In this document: in pieces, positions 22,656 to 32,101 of the stretch
How the letters are laid out: each line of letters begins with the position of its first letter
How positions within the stretch are numbered: the first letter of the stretch is position 1
Source: Gammaproteobacteria bacterium
GTDB taxonomy: Bacteria > Pseudomonadota > Gammaproteobacteria > Xanthomonadales > SZUA-36
Assembly: GCA_030428105.1 (NCBI GenBank)
Contig: JAUIBE010000001.1
Span: 186,001-250,000, forward strand
Reading direction: 5' to 3'
DNA: 64,000 nt
Position numbers and translations under genes: made by a program
Notes under the pieces: generated by a model
The model's input: only the letters and a program-made list of their open reading frames with translations
Databases searched by the model: none
Told to the model about the DNA's origin: nothing

Positions 22656-25170
22656 TCCGCGCGCCAGCGCTGATCAATGCACCAGCGTCGTAGATATTTC
22701 CGTCGGCGAACAGGAACAGCACAACCCCGCCAGGCATCATGGTGACAAAGTTGCCCCCCACGCCTTCCATGTGGGAGGCGAGCGAGTTGCAGCCAGAACC
22801 CGCCTGGGCCGACCACAGGCCGTCGCGATAACCCACGCTGTAGAGTCCCGGTCCACTGTATTGCAGGCTGCGGTTGGTGCTCCAGGCGCTGTCGTTATCC
22901 ATACGCATGGCGCGGCGGGTCAGCGCCCGGTGCAGCAGTTGCTCACCGTTCCACTCACCCCCGGCTTGCAGCAGGCGGGCGACCCGCACCGCATCGTGCG
23001 GGTTCATCAGCAGGCCCCAACCGAGCGGCACCGCGGCCGGTGTTTGCGCGTTCACGCGCAGGCGCATGGAGGGTAACCAGCGGATTCCCAGCGGTTGGAA
23101 AACTTCTTCGTTCACCATGGTCCACAGGTCTGCCTGGGCGCCCTCTTTCGACTTGAGGTAGTTGTCCATGGCAACCGCCAGCACCATGGTTTGCGACGAG
23201 TTGTAACGCATTACTTCGCCAGGGCCCCAGGGATAGTTGCCGAAGCTGAACGCACCGTCCAGGCGGTCTTCCAGCCACAGGGAGTAGTTGAACAGGTGCC
23301 AGTGCGGGTTGCCCTCATCGCTTTCGTCGGCGAAGGTCTGGTTGGCGTTCGCATCCGGATAGTTGTCGCCAATACCGGTGACCATTGAAAGCGCGTCACC
23401 GAAGGTCACCTGGTTCCAGCCGTTGTGGCTGGCCGTCACCTGCACGTGGTCGGCGATGCGCTCGTTATACACCCCGGCGCCATACTTTTGCGCCAAACGC
23501 AGCAAGGCAACGGCGCCGCCCGCGGTTTTGCTCACCGAAAACGCACCGTGGCGCATGGACTGCGGGAATGGGTGCGCACCGCCGCGGCTGTAGCCCGGGT
23601 GCAGGAACAGCTCGTCTCCGACCGCGACACCGCCCTGGCTGATCGATTCGGCTGGCACGCTGCGGGTGACCAGGTTGCTGGTGGCCACGCCGAAAGTGGC
23701 GACGAATTCCTCCCACGGGCGAACCGCGAGACGCGTGGCCAGGTCGCGACGAAACAGGCGTTCGGCCTGGTAAGCGGCGCTGGCATCGGACTCAACCCGG
23801 TCGGCCATCATAACCGCCCAGGCATCCCAGGGATCCGCCCAGGGCACATTTTCCTGCATGATCTGCAAGTGCACCGGCGAAATGGCATCGCCCTTGTAGA
23901 GGAAGGTCATGAGGCCGTGGTGCGCCGCGTTCCACTGCACGTGAGACAGGGTGAAGGGCACCGCGGCGCGGGACCAGGCGCCGTCACTAGGCTCCGACCA
24001 CACCCGCCCCTCGGAAAACACGATATGCCACGGCGAAGCCCCTTTCGGCCACAGCAGTCCGGGCTCGACCGGCACCAGGTAGTCACCCACGGTTGTGAAA
24101 TGCACGGTGACATCGGGAAACACGGTGTTGCCGGTAAATGGCGACGCGCTGGCTGTAAAGTGGTCGAGCGGAAACGACAACCCGGCCTCGAACCGGTGAT
24201 GGGCGGGCGCACAATCCGCCGCGGGTCCGAATTCATGGTTAGGCAGCAGGCCGTTCGCCGCCTGGTTGTTGAAGAACTCAACGTTCAGCACGGAACGCTG
24301 AAAATCCCCGCAGGCTAGCGCCTCGGGTTGGAACACCGCCCCCTCGTCGCAGCCAAGCCCGGCAATACGCGTCAGGCGTTGCATGGACGAGCCGCCGTTG
24401 CCCAGTTGCGGATCCTGCGGCGCCCAGTTGAACTGCAGCGAATCGCAGGTCAGTTCACCGGAAAGCGCGCCCCAGGAATGGTAGTCGACCTGTGCGGGGT
24501 CGTATTCCGGGCCGAAACGTCCACCCGAAGTTGTAAATGCGTCTTCCAGCGTGAGTTGTCCGCCGTTGATGGCGCCGATGCCCATCACCCACATCTGCCC
24601 GCCATCGGCGTTGTAGGTGAAAAACACGCCGGTGGCCCGGCCTCCCGGATGGACATGCAGGACCACGCCTTCGCCATTGCGCCCGGGGTTGAAGTAGCTG
24701 CCGCTCAATCCTGATCGAAAATCGTAACCGGCAGCGCAATCGGTGTCGGCCACGCTGGCCAGCCTTACCAGGGACTGCGAACCACTGACACCGTCAATCG
24801 TGTAATCCAGGGCAAGTGCATTGCAACCATTGATTTCGAAGCGGGCGCTGCCGGCCACGGCAAACTCCACTTCGGCGGGGTCGAAACTACCGCCAAAACG
24901 GGCGCCCCGGGTCACTGTCCACTCATCCACGTCAAAGCCGCTGCCGTCGAAACTGGCAACCCCCAGGAACCAGCGTTGCCGGCCCTCATCATCATAGGTA
25001 AACCAGTACACCGCGGCGCTGTCGGGACCGTTGACGTCGATTACGAAGCCTTCGCCGTCATGCTCGGGGTCGTAATACATGCCGCTCAAAGACTCGAAGG
25101 AAGTCGCAGCCTCCAGCGAGGCAGCGAAACATAACAGGATGAAGAGAAAAGCCAGACGCAAGAGAGTCAC
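22627..25170 (-). CDS. Secreted beta-lactamase-fold serine hydrolase with two N-terminal G-x-Y-GEG domains
   Basis: About 847 residues; start is GTG 25170 or the adjacent TTG 25173. Signal peptide LLRLAFLFILLCFAASLEA. Two tandem copies of a roughly 110-residue domain follow: LSGMYYDPEHDGEGFVIDV with VYWFTYDDEGRQRWFLGV, and LSGSYFNPGRNGEGVVLHV with GVFFTYNADGGQMWVMGIG. Each ends with a Cys-containing strand (INGCNALALDY; LTCDSLQFNW). Residues about 430-845 are a class C beta-lactamase/esterase fold, with nucleophile S545-V-S-K548 and a later YNSSQTMVLA (Tyr-Asn/Ser motif). It probably acts extracellularly as an esterase or peptidase. The same domain ends the protein at 10716-11876. Confidence 0.85.
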   Translation of the reverse strand: MTLLRLAFLFILLCFAASLEAATSFESLSGMYYDPEHDGEGFVIDVNGPDSAAVYWFTYDDEGRQRWFLGVASFDGSGFDVDEWTVTRGARFGGSFDPAEVEFAVAGSARFEINGCNALALDYTIDGVSGSQSLVRLASVADTDCAAGYDFRSGLSGSYFNPGRNGEGVVLHVHPGGRATGVFFTYNADGGQMWVMGIGAINGGQLTLEDAFTTSGGRFGPEYDPAQVDYHSWGALSGELTCDSLQFNWAPQDPQLGNGGSSMQRLTRIAGLGCDEGAVFQPEALACGDFQRSVLNVEFFNNQAANGLLPNHEFGPAADCAPAHHRFEAGLSFPLDHFTASASPFTGNTVFPDVTVHFTTVGDYLVPVEPGLLWPKGASPWHIVFSEGRVWSEPSDGAWSRAAVPFTLSHVQWNAAHHGLMTFLYKGDAISPVHLQIMQENVPWADPWDAWAVMMADRVESDASAAYQAERLFRRDLATRLAVRPWEEFVATFGVATSNLVTRSVPAESISQGGVAVGDELFLHPGYSRGGAHPFPQSMRHGAFSVSKTAGGAVALLRLAQKYGAGVYNERIADHVQVTASHNGWNQVTFGDALSMVTGIGDNYPDANANQTFADESDEGNPHWHLFNYSLWLEDRLDGAFSFGNYPWGPGEVMRYNSSQTMVLAVAMDNYLKSKEGAQADLWTMVNEEVFQPLGIRWLPSMRLRVNAQTPAAVPLGWGLLMNPHDAVRVARLLQAGGEWNGEQLLHRALTRRAMRMDNDSAWSTNRSLQYSGPGLYSVGYRDGLWSAQAGSGCNSLASHMEGVGGNFVTMMPGGVVLFLFADGNIYDAGALISAGARISEGCDWSP

Positions 25171-25392
25171 CAAAGCCAGGGCAGTGGGGGCATTTTAGTT
25201 GAATCGCTTGAGATTAAATATGTACGGAAGTGACCGGATTGCCGCGACCGCTGCGAAACGGAGAGGACCACCGGTCGATTTCGCTTCCCGGCTGTGCTTG
25301 CAAGCCGGCGCTTGCGGATACTAGAATTGCCGCGTCAGGGATAAACTATCCCAGCCTAACGACGCCGATTAGCCCGTCAAGGAGGACAGGTT

Positions 25393-25653
25393 ATGTCACT
25401 GCCCGATCGATCATCCAACGCCAAGGGCTTCCAGATGCCCGACGAGTTCTCTTTTGGCCTGGAAGAGCGCACCACGACGGTCGGCGCCATCAAGATTGAA
25501 CTTGATGATGACGACGATACCGCCTGCATTCACGAGTGGTACAAACGCGACGACAGCGCGCAAACGCTGGCGCACGAAGGCAAGACCATCCTCGAGTGCC
25601 GCAAGTGCGGGCGCACCGTCGCGGTTTACGACTGGAAACTCCAGAGCGCCTGA
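25393..25653 (+). CDS. Small CxH...CxxC protein of unknown function
   Basis: 86 residues with a strong ribosome site (AAGGAGGAC, eight bases before the ATG at 25393), so it is very likely expressed. A run of acidic residues (LDDDDD) precedes ACIHEWYKRDD, and CRKCGRTVAVYDW follows about 25 residues later. The Cys-x-His plus Cys-x-x-Cys set could form a zinc ribbon. No export signal. No family recognised. The preceding 219 bases (25174-25392) hold no clear feature beyond a plausible promoter region with GATAAACTAT about 40 bases before the gene. Confidence 0.75.
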   Translation: MSLPDRSSNAKGFQMPDEFSFGLEERTTTVGAIKIELDDDDDTACIHEWYKRDDSAQTLAHEGKTILECRKCGRTVAVYDWKLQSA

Positions 25654-25677
25654 TGCTTTCCATGCGGCCGGCGCACG

Positions 25678-27537
25678 CTAGGCCGCCCCGGTAGACTCCA
25701 GCGCACCGGCGACCAAAAGCCGGTATACATGCTCTCGTAAACCCCTGGGCTGTTCCAACTGCAGTCGCTGCAACAGCGGCCTCATGGCTTCGTTGTTTCG
25801 AGCGGCCCAGCCCTTCATCACCAGGCCCGCCAGCGCACGCCGGGAGTGGGAAACCTCTGAAAGCAGGCCCAGCGCCGGCAGCAGCGCCTGTTCCACAGCG
25901 GTGAATTCGGTACCGAAGGGAAACACGCTCAATAGCCCGTCTTTGCGACCCTTGTTGATGACCTCATCCACCCTTTCCGGCAGGTTATTGGTGAACGCCG
26001 CCGGAATCTCGAAATCGCGCGGAAGCTTTCCTGCTGCCCTGGCCTGCTGCAGCAAGCCGGGTTGGAAGCGGGAATCGGCCACCGAAAGCATCGCCGCAAT
26101 CACCTCGGCATCGGTTTTGCCACGCAGGTCGGCTATGCCGTACTCGGTGATGATGATGTCGCGCAGGTGGCGGGGAATGGTTTCATGTGGATAGTTCCAC
26201 ACGATGTTGGACTCGAGCCTGCCCCTGGAGCGCCGGGTGGCTGCAAGGGTGAGCACCGAACGAGCGTCCTGCAAGGCAAAAGCCTGGGTGACAAAGTTGA
26301 ACTGGCCACCCACGCCGCTCACCACTGCGCCGTTTTCAAGGCCATCGGAAATCACCGCACCCAGCAACGTCGCCTTCATCGCGTTATTGATGAAACATGC
26401 TTTCACCCTGGCCGCGCGCTTGGCCTCTTCGTCAATGTACAGCTGGTTGGTGAATGACACGGAGGTCATGTGAAACCGACTCCTCTGTTCATCGTCCATC
26501 GCGTTCAAGCGCCGGTAGAATTCGCGACTTTCGACGAAGAAGCCAGCGTGCACCAGTGCGCCGTCCACGCTGCGACGAATCACGCCGTGGTCGACCAGCT
26601 CCAGCAGGCCATGCACGAACATCTCGCTGGAGGCGTACAGGCCCTGCTCAAACGGCCCGCAGTCGCTGAATCGCCCCGCATCACCGGTAGAAAGCGTGTT
26701 GATCAGTTGACGAAACGCGTCGTTGTGTTCATGACGAAGAATCAATGCCGCTGACACCGCGTCGCCGATCGATCCGATACCCACTTGCAGGGTGCCGCCA
26801 TCGCGAACCAGCCGGGCGGCATGCAGGCCGATCGCCTGGTCACTGTTGGTGATCGGCCTGCGTGGTGCGGAAAACAGCTCGAAGTCGGTTTCCGGGCTGT
26901 CGAGCACAAGATCGAGTTCGTCGCGATCCACCAGCGCATCACCACCCATGAACGGCATTTCGCTGTTGGCCTGGGCGGCGACCACGAAGCTGGCACGGCC
27001 GTCACGGCGGGCCTGTAGCAGGTCGATGCTCAGGTCGGTATTGCTGGACAGGCTGTAGCGGACTCCCCCGGGTTCCTGGCGGCGAGCCACCAGTTGCGCC
27101 AGTACATTGGCCCCGGTATCGATCATGTACTGCAGCACGTGGGTGTAGTTGGCCGAAATGTGCGAGGCCTGGGCACCCGGCTTGCCCAACCACTTGCCGG
27201 CGAGGAAAAAGAATTCCTTGATGCGTATGTTTTGCGGCAAGCGCCCTTCCCGCCTGGGCCGGGTGTAAGCCAGTTCCGGGTAGTCGCCAAACAGGCGCTT
27301 GCGAGCCGGCTCCATGAAACGCCGTTCGAGCTCGCTTCCTGGTCGCGGCGCCTCCAGCGTCAGCGCGGTAAAGATCTCCAGGTCCAGCGAAGGATCGGCC
27401 ATGGCGCGCTCCACCAGCGCATTAACGATATGACAGGGTTTACCCACGCCCAGTGGCAGGGCCATCACCACGCGTTTGCCAACTCTTTCAAGCAGGGCGT
27501 CGACCAGGGATTCGGTTGCGGCGAACTGTTGGGTCAT
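25678..27537 (-). CDS. Acetyl-CoA hydrolase/CoA-transferase family protein
   Basis: 619 residues. N-terminal half contains MALPLGVGKPCHIVNAL and HISANYTHV; the middle has GGTLQVGIGSIGDAVSAAL (the glycine-rich CoA-transferase loop), and the C-terminal domain has VVSGVGGQFNFVTQAF and SNIVWNYPHETIPRHLRDIIITEYGIADLRGKTD, the characteristic AcetylCoA_hyd_C block. A catalytic glutamate would be expected around the FVHGLLELVDHG segment. The family includes acetyl-CoA hydrolase, succinyl-CoA:acetate CoA-transferase and 4-hydroxybutyrate CoA-transferase; it is longer than the 500-residue norm, a form common in gammaproteobacteria. Cytoplasmic. The start at 27537 is ATG. Confidence 0.88.
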   Translation of the reverse strand: MTQQFAATESLVDALLERVGKRVVMALPLGVGKPCHIVNALVERAMADPSLDLEIFTALTLEAPRPGSELERRFMEPARKRLFGDYPELAYTRPRREGRLPQNIRIKEFFFLAGKWLGKPGAQASHISANYTHVLQYMIDTGANVLAQLVARRQEPGGVRYSLSSNTDLSIDLLQARRDGRASFVVAAQANSEMPFMGGDALVDRDELDLVLDSPETDFELFSAPRRPITNSDQAIGLHAARLVRDGGTLQVGIGSIGDAVSAALILRHEHNDAFRQLINTLSTGDAGRFSDCGPFEQGLYASSEMFVHGLLELVDHGVIRRSVDGALVHAGFFVESREFYRRLNAMDDEQRSRFHMTSVSFTNQLYIDEEAKRAARVKACFINNAMKATLLGAVISDGLENGAVVSGVGGQFNFVTQAFALQDARSVLTLAATRRSRGRLESNIVWNYPHETIPRHLRDIIITEYGIADLRGKTDAEVIAAMLSVADSRFQPGLLQQARAAGKLPRDFEIPAAFTNNLPERVDEVINKGRKDGLLSVFPFGTEFTAVEQALLPALGLLSEVSHSRRALAGLVMKGWAARNNEAMRPLLQRLQLEQPRGLREHVYRLLVAGALESTGAA

Positions 27538-27733
27538 GAATGGGCCTGCGCGGCATGGGGCGGAGTCAGCGAGTCACGATCTTAACTGGCGCCGCGCCAG
27601 GTTTCGAGGCCTGCCCCTTTTGCCCAGCGGCAGCGATGCGCCGCAACGGAATAGTTTGCCCAATGGCCGGCCAGCAGGGATACTTACACACCAGTTTCAT
27701 AAGCCTCCATTTCCAGGGAAGGACGCAGTACCC

Positions 27734-29245
27734 ATGACAAACCAGTCTTTGCTTTCCACCGCTGTATTCGCCCGCAGCCATGCAGTGATCAAACTCGCGC
27801 TGATGACCCTGCTGCTCGCGCCTGCCCTCACGCTGGCAAGCGTAGGCGTCGACCCGTGGGTAAACGACCAACTCAACCGCAGCGGCAGCGCTGAGTTCAT
27901 CGTCGGCTTGAAGGCGCGTGCAGACCTGGACAGCGCCCGCAATGAAACGGATCTCCTCACCCGTCGCACACAGATGGTTGAACGCCTGCAACAAACCGCT
28001 GAAGCCAGCCAGGCAGGATTGCGTGATTTCCTTGACAGCGCCGGCGTTGAATACCGCAGTTTCTGGATTACCAACGCCATTTGGGTGCGCGGCGACCGGC
28101 AAACCCTGGACGCACTGCGGGCACGAGGCGACGTGGAATGGATTTACGCCAATCCAGAGGTTCCCTTGCAAATGCCCACCGTGGCCTTTGACCGCCCGGA
28201 TGCACCCGATGCCATTGAATGGAACATAACCCTGGTTGGCGCACCGGATGTGTGGGCTGCTGGCGTCACCGGCGAAGGCGCGGTCATTGGCGGCCAGGAC
28301 ACCGGTTACGACTGGGACCACCCTGCCCTGATCAACCAGTACCGCGGCTGGAACGGCGCCAGCGCCGACCACAACTACAACTGGCACGACTCCATTCACG
28401 TCGACAATGGCCTGTGTTCCGGTGATTCAACCGAGCCCTGCGATGACAACAACCATGGAACCCACACCATGGGCACGATGGTGGGTGATGATGGCGGCAG
28501 CAACCAGATTGGCGTTGCCCCGGGTGCAAAGTGGATCGGTTGCCGCAACATGAACGCCGGTAACGGCACGCCGGCCAGCTACATGGAATGTTTCCAGTGG
28601 TTTATCGCGCCGACCGATCTCAACGGGGAAAACCCCAACCCGGCGATGGCTCCGCATGTCATCAACAATTCCTGGGCCTGCCCGCCGTCGGAAGGCTGCG
28701 CCACACCGGATATGCTGCGCGAGACGGTCAACAATGTTGTGAATGCCGGCATCCTGGTGGTGGTTTCAGCCGGCAATGAAGGCTCTGCCTGCAGCACCGT
28801 GGCCAACCAGCCGGCCATTTACGAACTGTCGTTCTCGGTGGGATCAACCACCAGCAGCGATACCGCCTCGGGTTTCTCCAGCCGCGGACCGGTAACCGTG
28901 GATGGTAGCAATCGCATGAAGCCCGACATTTCCGCCCCCGGTAGCGGCATTCGATCCTCGGTACGTAACGGGGGCTATTCTTCGTTCAACGGCACCAGCA
29001 TGGCGGCACCGCACGTGGCCGCGCTCACCGCCCTGATGATTTCAGCCGACCCCAGCCTCGCCGGCCAACTGGATACCATTCGCGAACGCATCCAGAACAA
29101 CGCCCTGGACCTGACCAGCGCGCAAACCTGCGGTGGCGTGCCGGGAAGCGCAGTGCCCAACAACACCTTCGGCCACGGCCGTATTCGCGCCTACAACAGC
29201 GTGTTTGAGGAATTCTTTGACCAGGGTTTCGAGTCCACACCCTAG
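27734..29245 (+). CDS. Secreted S8 (subtilisin-family) serine protease
   Basis: 503 residues from ATG 27734, with GGGAAGGAC upstream and a signal segment (AVIKLALMTLLLAPALTLAS). An inhibitor-I9-like propeptide follows (EFIVGLKARADL ... VEWIYANPEVPLQ, about 54-146). The catalytic triad is Asp189 in GGQDTGYDWDHP, His241 in NNHGTHTMGTM and Ser422 in NGTSMAAPHVAA, with the oxyanion Asn in INNSWACP. Several Cys pairs (GLCSGDSTEPC, SWACPPSEGC) suggest disulfides. It ends in EEFFDQGFESTP, similar to short C-terminal aromatic-Asp-Gly-Phe-Glu tails of secreted proteins in related bacteria. Convergent with the SDR gene. Confidence 0.93.
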   Translation: MTNQSLLSTAVFARSHAVIKLALMTLLLAPALTLASVGVDPWVNDQLNRSGSAEFIVGLKARADLDSARNETDLLTRRTQMVERLQQTAEASQAGLRDFLDSAGVEYRSFWITNAIWVRGDRQTLDALRARGDVEWIYANPEVPLQMPTVAFDRPDAPDAIEWNITLVGAPDVWAAGVTGEGAVIGGQDTGYDWDHPALINQYRGWNGASADHNYNWHDSIHVDNGLCSGDSTEPCDDNNHGTHTMGTMVGDDGGSNQIGVAPGAKWIGCRNMNAGNGTPASYMECFQWFIAPTDLNGENPNPAMAPHVINNSWACPPSEGCATPDMLRETVNNVVNAGILVVVSAGNEGSACSTVANQPAIYELSFSVGSTTSSDTASGFSSRGPVTVDGSNRMKPDISAPGSGIRSSVRNGGYSSFNGTSMAAPHVAALTALMISADPSLAGQLDTIRERIQNNALDLTSAQTCGGVPGSAVPNNTFGHGRIRAYNSVFEEFFDQGFESTP

Positions 29246-29258
29246 CGCGGTTTTGAGT

Positions 29259-29286
29259 GGCAGGCCCTGCTTACTCAGGGCTTGCC
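29259..29286. terminator. Convergent stem-loop between S8 protease and SDR genes
   Basis: GGCAGGCCCTG (29259-29269) pairs with CAGGGCTTGCC (29276-29286) with one wobble and a six-base loop. On the plus strand CAGTTTTGG follows; on the minus strand ACTCAAAA follows. The right arm overlaps the last codons of the SDR gene. It may serve both genes. Confidence 0.5.
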
Positions 29287-30075
29287 CAGTTTTGGAACTA
29301 CCCGCCTGATCAGCCCGGGAAAGAAGCGGTTCAGCCACACGCTGTGCTTTTCTTTACCGGTTGCGACGACAAACTCCGGCACGCCGCGCTCCAGTTTGCG
29401 CAGGATGATTTCGGCGCACTCGTGCGGATCCATGCCATTGGCGATGTTGTGGTCGGTTCGTCCGAACTGGCTGCCGTCACCAGTCACTGCTGCCTCGGAA
29501 ATGTTGGTGCGCACAAAGCCGGGAAGAATGATGCTGACCTTGATGCCACTGCTTGCCAATTCCGCGCGCAGGGCGTCGTAGAAACCGATGACCGCGTGTT
29601 TTGCCGCGCAGTAACCGGTTCGATAGGGCACGCCAACTTTACCAGCGATGGACGAGGTAACCGCGATGTGCCCGGACGCCTGCTTCAACAGGGTCGGCAA
29701 TACCGCCCGGGTTAGCGCGATCTGGCCAATCACGTCGACATCGAAAATTCGCCGGTAAACCGACAACTCGGTGTCCACGCACAGCGAGCGCTGTGAAATC
29801 CCGGCGTTGTTGATCAGCAGGTCGATGCGGCCAAAGACGGCAAGCACATCGGAAACCGCCTGCGGCATCGCACCATCATCAGTGACATCCAGGGGCAGCA
29901 CCAGGATGCTTTCCTCGCTGGAGCCTGCCGCGATACAAGCCTGCTTGACCCTGTTAAGCGCTTCTTTGCGCCGCGCTGAGAGCACCAATCGGTGGCCGCG
30001 ACGGGCACAGGCAAGGGCCAGCGCTTCGCCGATGCCGGAGGAAGCGCCGGTAATCCAGGTTACGTGTTCAGTCAT
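29275..30075 (-). CDS. Short-chain dehydrogenase/reductase
   Basis: 266 residues, classical SDR. The cofactor loop TGASSGIG is at 9-16, NNAGISQRS near 90, and the catalytic Ser and Tyr-x-x-x-Lys lie in VTSSIAGKVG and YRTGYCAAKHAVIG near 140-160. SARRKEALNR at the second strand favours NADP. LPGFVRTNIS is the usual post-catalytic loop. The C-terminal tail (KHSVWLNRFFPGLIRRVV) is amphipathic and may touch the membrane, as in DHRS7-like members. The substrate is unknown. Confidence 0.92.
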   Translation of the reverse strand: MTEHVTWITGASSGIGEALALACARRGHRLVLSARRKEALNRVKQACIAAGSSEESILVLPLDVTDDGAMPQAVSDVLAVFGRIDLLINNAGISQRSLCVDTELSVYRRIFDVDVIGQIALTRAVLPTLLKQASGHIAVTSSIAGKVGVPYRTGYCAAKHAVIGFYDALRAELASSGIKVSIILPGFVRTNISEAAVTGDGSQFGRTDHNIANGMDPHECAEIILRKLERGVPEFVVATGKEKHSVWLNRFFPGLIRRVVPKLGKP

Positions 30076-30146
30076 GGCAGCTCCGACGGTCGCAAAAGCC
30101 GCAGTTTACACCGCCCGCAGGGGTTCATCAGGGGTTGGGACTGGAC

Positions 30147-30506
30147 TTACTTGGTAAGCACGGCGCACGCGTCTTCCCGCGTTTCATGAGCGCCGGAATC
30201 ACAATTGAAACCACACAGGTAGCGCGCACTTTCCCAGGTGTCGTACTCGCGAGCGAGGTGCGAAAAGGCGTAGTCGCGGCACTCTTCGATGGTGTCGAAC
30301 GGCCCCACAGCCAGCACACGGCTGACCGAATCGCCAAACGGATGGATCCAGCCCATCCAGTCATCCTCATTGAAAAAATCGGAAATCCGCTGCCAGCCAT
30401 TCATGCCCAGGTTATTGCTGTGCACAAATGCCCACCAGAGCAGAAGGATTGGAATGGCAAGCCAAAGCTTGTGGCGCAGTGGCGCCCTTCTTTTCCTGGT
30501 TGGCAT
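30147..30506 (-). CDS. Small membrane-anchored protein of unknown function
   Basis: 119 residues from the ATG at 30506, favoured because the AGGGGG ribosome site is too close to the ATG at 30509. Basic N-terminus (PTRKRRAPLRHK) then one helix LWLAIPILLLWWAFVHS, so N-in with a periplasmic domain. That domain contains FDTIEECRDYAFSHLA and ARYLCGFNCDSGAHETREDACAVL; four cysteines suggest two disulfides. The pattern of an x-C-x helix and final C-x-V resembles other small gammaproteobacterial proteins, but no named family is recognised. It lies 134 bases downstream of the M48 gene on the same strand. Confidence 0.75.
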   Translation of the reverse strand: MPTRKRRAPLRHKLWLAIPILLLWWAFVHSNNLGMNGWQRISDFFNEDDWMGWIHPFGDSVSRVLAVGPFDTIEECRDYAFSHLAREYDTWESARYLCGFNCDSGAHETREDACAVLTK

Positions 30507-30640
30507 CATTTCCCCCTGGATTGCGCCGAAAAGCTGTTCAACCTGCGTGCAGCATTGCAAGCAGATTCCAATCCCTGGAGAAAATCCCTTGAGGCGAGAT
30601 TATAGCCAGACCAGGCGCGGTTGCGCCAACGGACGCAGTA

Positions 30641-32101
30641 CTACTGCTGGGCGATGGCTTCCTCGGCCTCTTCTGCTTCCTGGACGAAGATCTTGATCCA
30701 CTCACCCGGTTTCGGCTCACCCGTGGGGTAATAGCCATTGATCAGGCGCATGTCGTCGGTTTCCATCGCGTCCAGTTTCAGCTCAGCCGCCAGCGCTTCA
30801 AAGGTAGTAGCGCTGGTGGCGCGCACATAATGGATGCGCTTGGGCTTCTTGCCGGCGATCTCGCGGCTGGAGATGGGCCGGAACGTATTGATCGATTCAA
30901 TAAACTGCTCATCGAACGCTGCGAAACCAGCCTGGTCATCAACCTCGCCGGTGAAAAGGAAAGCGCCCATCTTGTAGAAAACCACCGCGATGCGCTGGTC
31001 GGGCTCACCCCCCTCGCCTTCCAGGATGCCGGTATAGCCTTTGAGCCTCGCGGGCTCAATTGCCTGGCCGTCTCGCAGCGGCGGCATGTTGAGGTGGTTA
31101 TAGAGGTATTCCTCGGGCGTTTGTGGTGTGCGCTGCATCGGCTTCATGCTCAGCCGGGCGCCACCCTCTGCCGGACCGCCCTGCACGGACCTGTCGCTGG
31201 AACTCTCTGTATAGGTCCAGCCCTCGGGGAAATCCAGGCGGATTTTCCGGTTCATGTCGTAGTAGCGCTCGGGATCGGCCTGCTTTTCCTTGAAATTCTC
31301 TCCCCACACCAGCCCTTCGGTCATCTGGCGATAGCGCTCTTCGCCGTTTCCGCGGGGAGCGCCACCGGTTTCCAGGCGCTCGGCCTTCGCCACGCCGCTG
31401 CGAAGGCGCATATCGCTACGTGGGTGGGAGGCGAAAATGCCGTGATAAGTCTGGCGCCCAGCCCCGGCCTTGGCGGCGCGGTCTTTTTGCAGCACTTCCA
31501 GGTCTTTCATGGTGGTGAGCATGTTGAGCATTTCTTCCGGGTCATAACCCAGCAGCACCATGTAGCGTGCCGCGGTTTCATCCGCTTCCAGTTCGTTGTC
31601 GCGGCCGTGACCCTTGAGCAGTGAATTGGCATAGGCCATGCCCGCCTGGTAGACCTCCTGGCTTCCCGACAGCGCCGCCGCCAGCCAGGTGACAAACTTG
31701 GCGCCGCCCGCCTTGGTGGGCATCGAGGTCACGTGTTTCTGGGTGACGTGCGCCACCTCGTGACCCAGCACCGACACAAGCTGCGCCTCGTTGCCGATGT
31801 AGTTCAGCAGCCCGCGGTTGATATAGACATAGTTGCCCTCGGTGGCGAAAGCGTTGACGTCCTGGGAGTCCAGCAGGGTGAAGGTAAAGTGCTCACCCGC
31901 CATCTCGGAAACCGAGACGATATCGCTGACCAGGCGACCGACGTACTCGGCCAGTTCCGGGTCATCGTAGACGCCCACGGTGGTTAGCATTTCGCGGTGC
32001 AGTTGATCGCCCTTGGACTGGGCTTGCGCCAGCGGCGCAGCCAGCAGCAGCCCGGCCAGGGGCAGGATGAGGCACAAGCTGTTGCTGCGCAGGCGGCGCA
32101 T
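30641..32101 (-). CDS. M48-family zinc metalloprotease, exported
   Basis: 486 residues. ATG 32101 shares one base with the TGA of the gene upstream (TGATG), so the two are translationally coupled; the in-frame TTG at 32104 is less likely. Signal peptide LCLILPLAGLLLAAPLAQA. Zinc site HEVAH at 114-118 with the third ligand in the NELEADETA segment (Glu172). The remainder (about 220-480) is a long domain with YYDMNRKIRLDFPEGW and INTFRPISSREIAGKKP, common in BepA/YfgC-like and Loi-type peptidases, ending in a LysM-like YYPTGEPKPGEWIKIF. A periplasmic outer-membrane quality-control role is the nearest precedent. It is the last gene of the 13-gene minus-strand run. Confidence 0.92.
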   Translation of the reverse strand: MRRLRSNSLCLILPLAGLLLAAPLAQAQSKGDQLHREMLTTVGVYDDPELAEYVGRLVSDIVSVSEMAGEHFTFTLLDSQDVNAFATEGNYVYINRGLLNYIGNEAQLVSVLGHEVAHVTQKHVTSMPTKAGGAKFVTWLAAALSGSQEVYQAGMAYANSLLKGHGRDNELEADETAARYMVLLGYDPEEMLNMLTTMKDLEVLQKDRAAKAGAGRQTYHGIFASHPRSDMRLRSGVAKAERLETGGAPRGNGEERYRQMTEGLVWGENFKEKQADPERYYDMNRKIRLDFPEGWTYTESSSDRSVQGGPAEGGARLSMKPMQRTPQTPEEYLYNHLNMPPLRDGQAIEPARLKGYTGILEGEGGEPDQRIAVVFYKMGAFLFTGEVDDQAGFAAFDEQFIESINTFRPISSREIAGKKPKRIHYVRATSATTFEALAAELKLDAMETDDMRLINGYYPTGEPKPGEWIKIFVQEAEEAEEAIAQQ

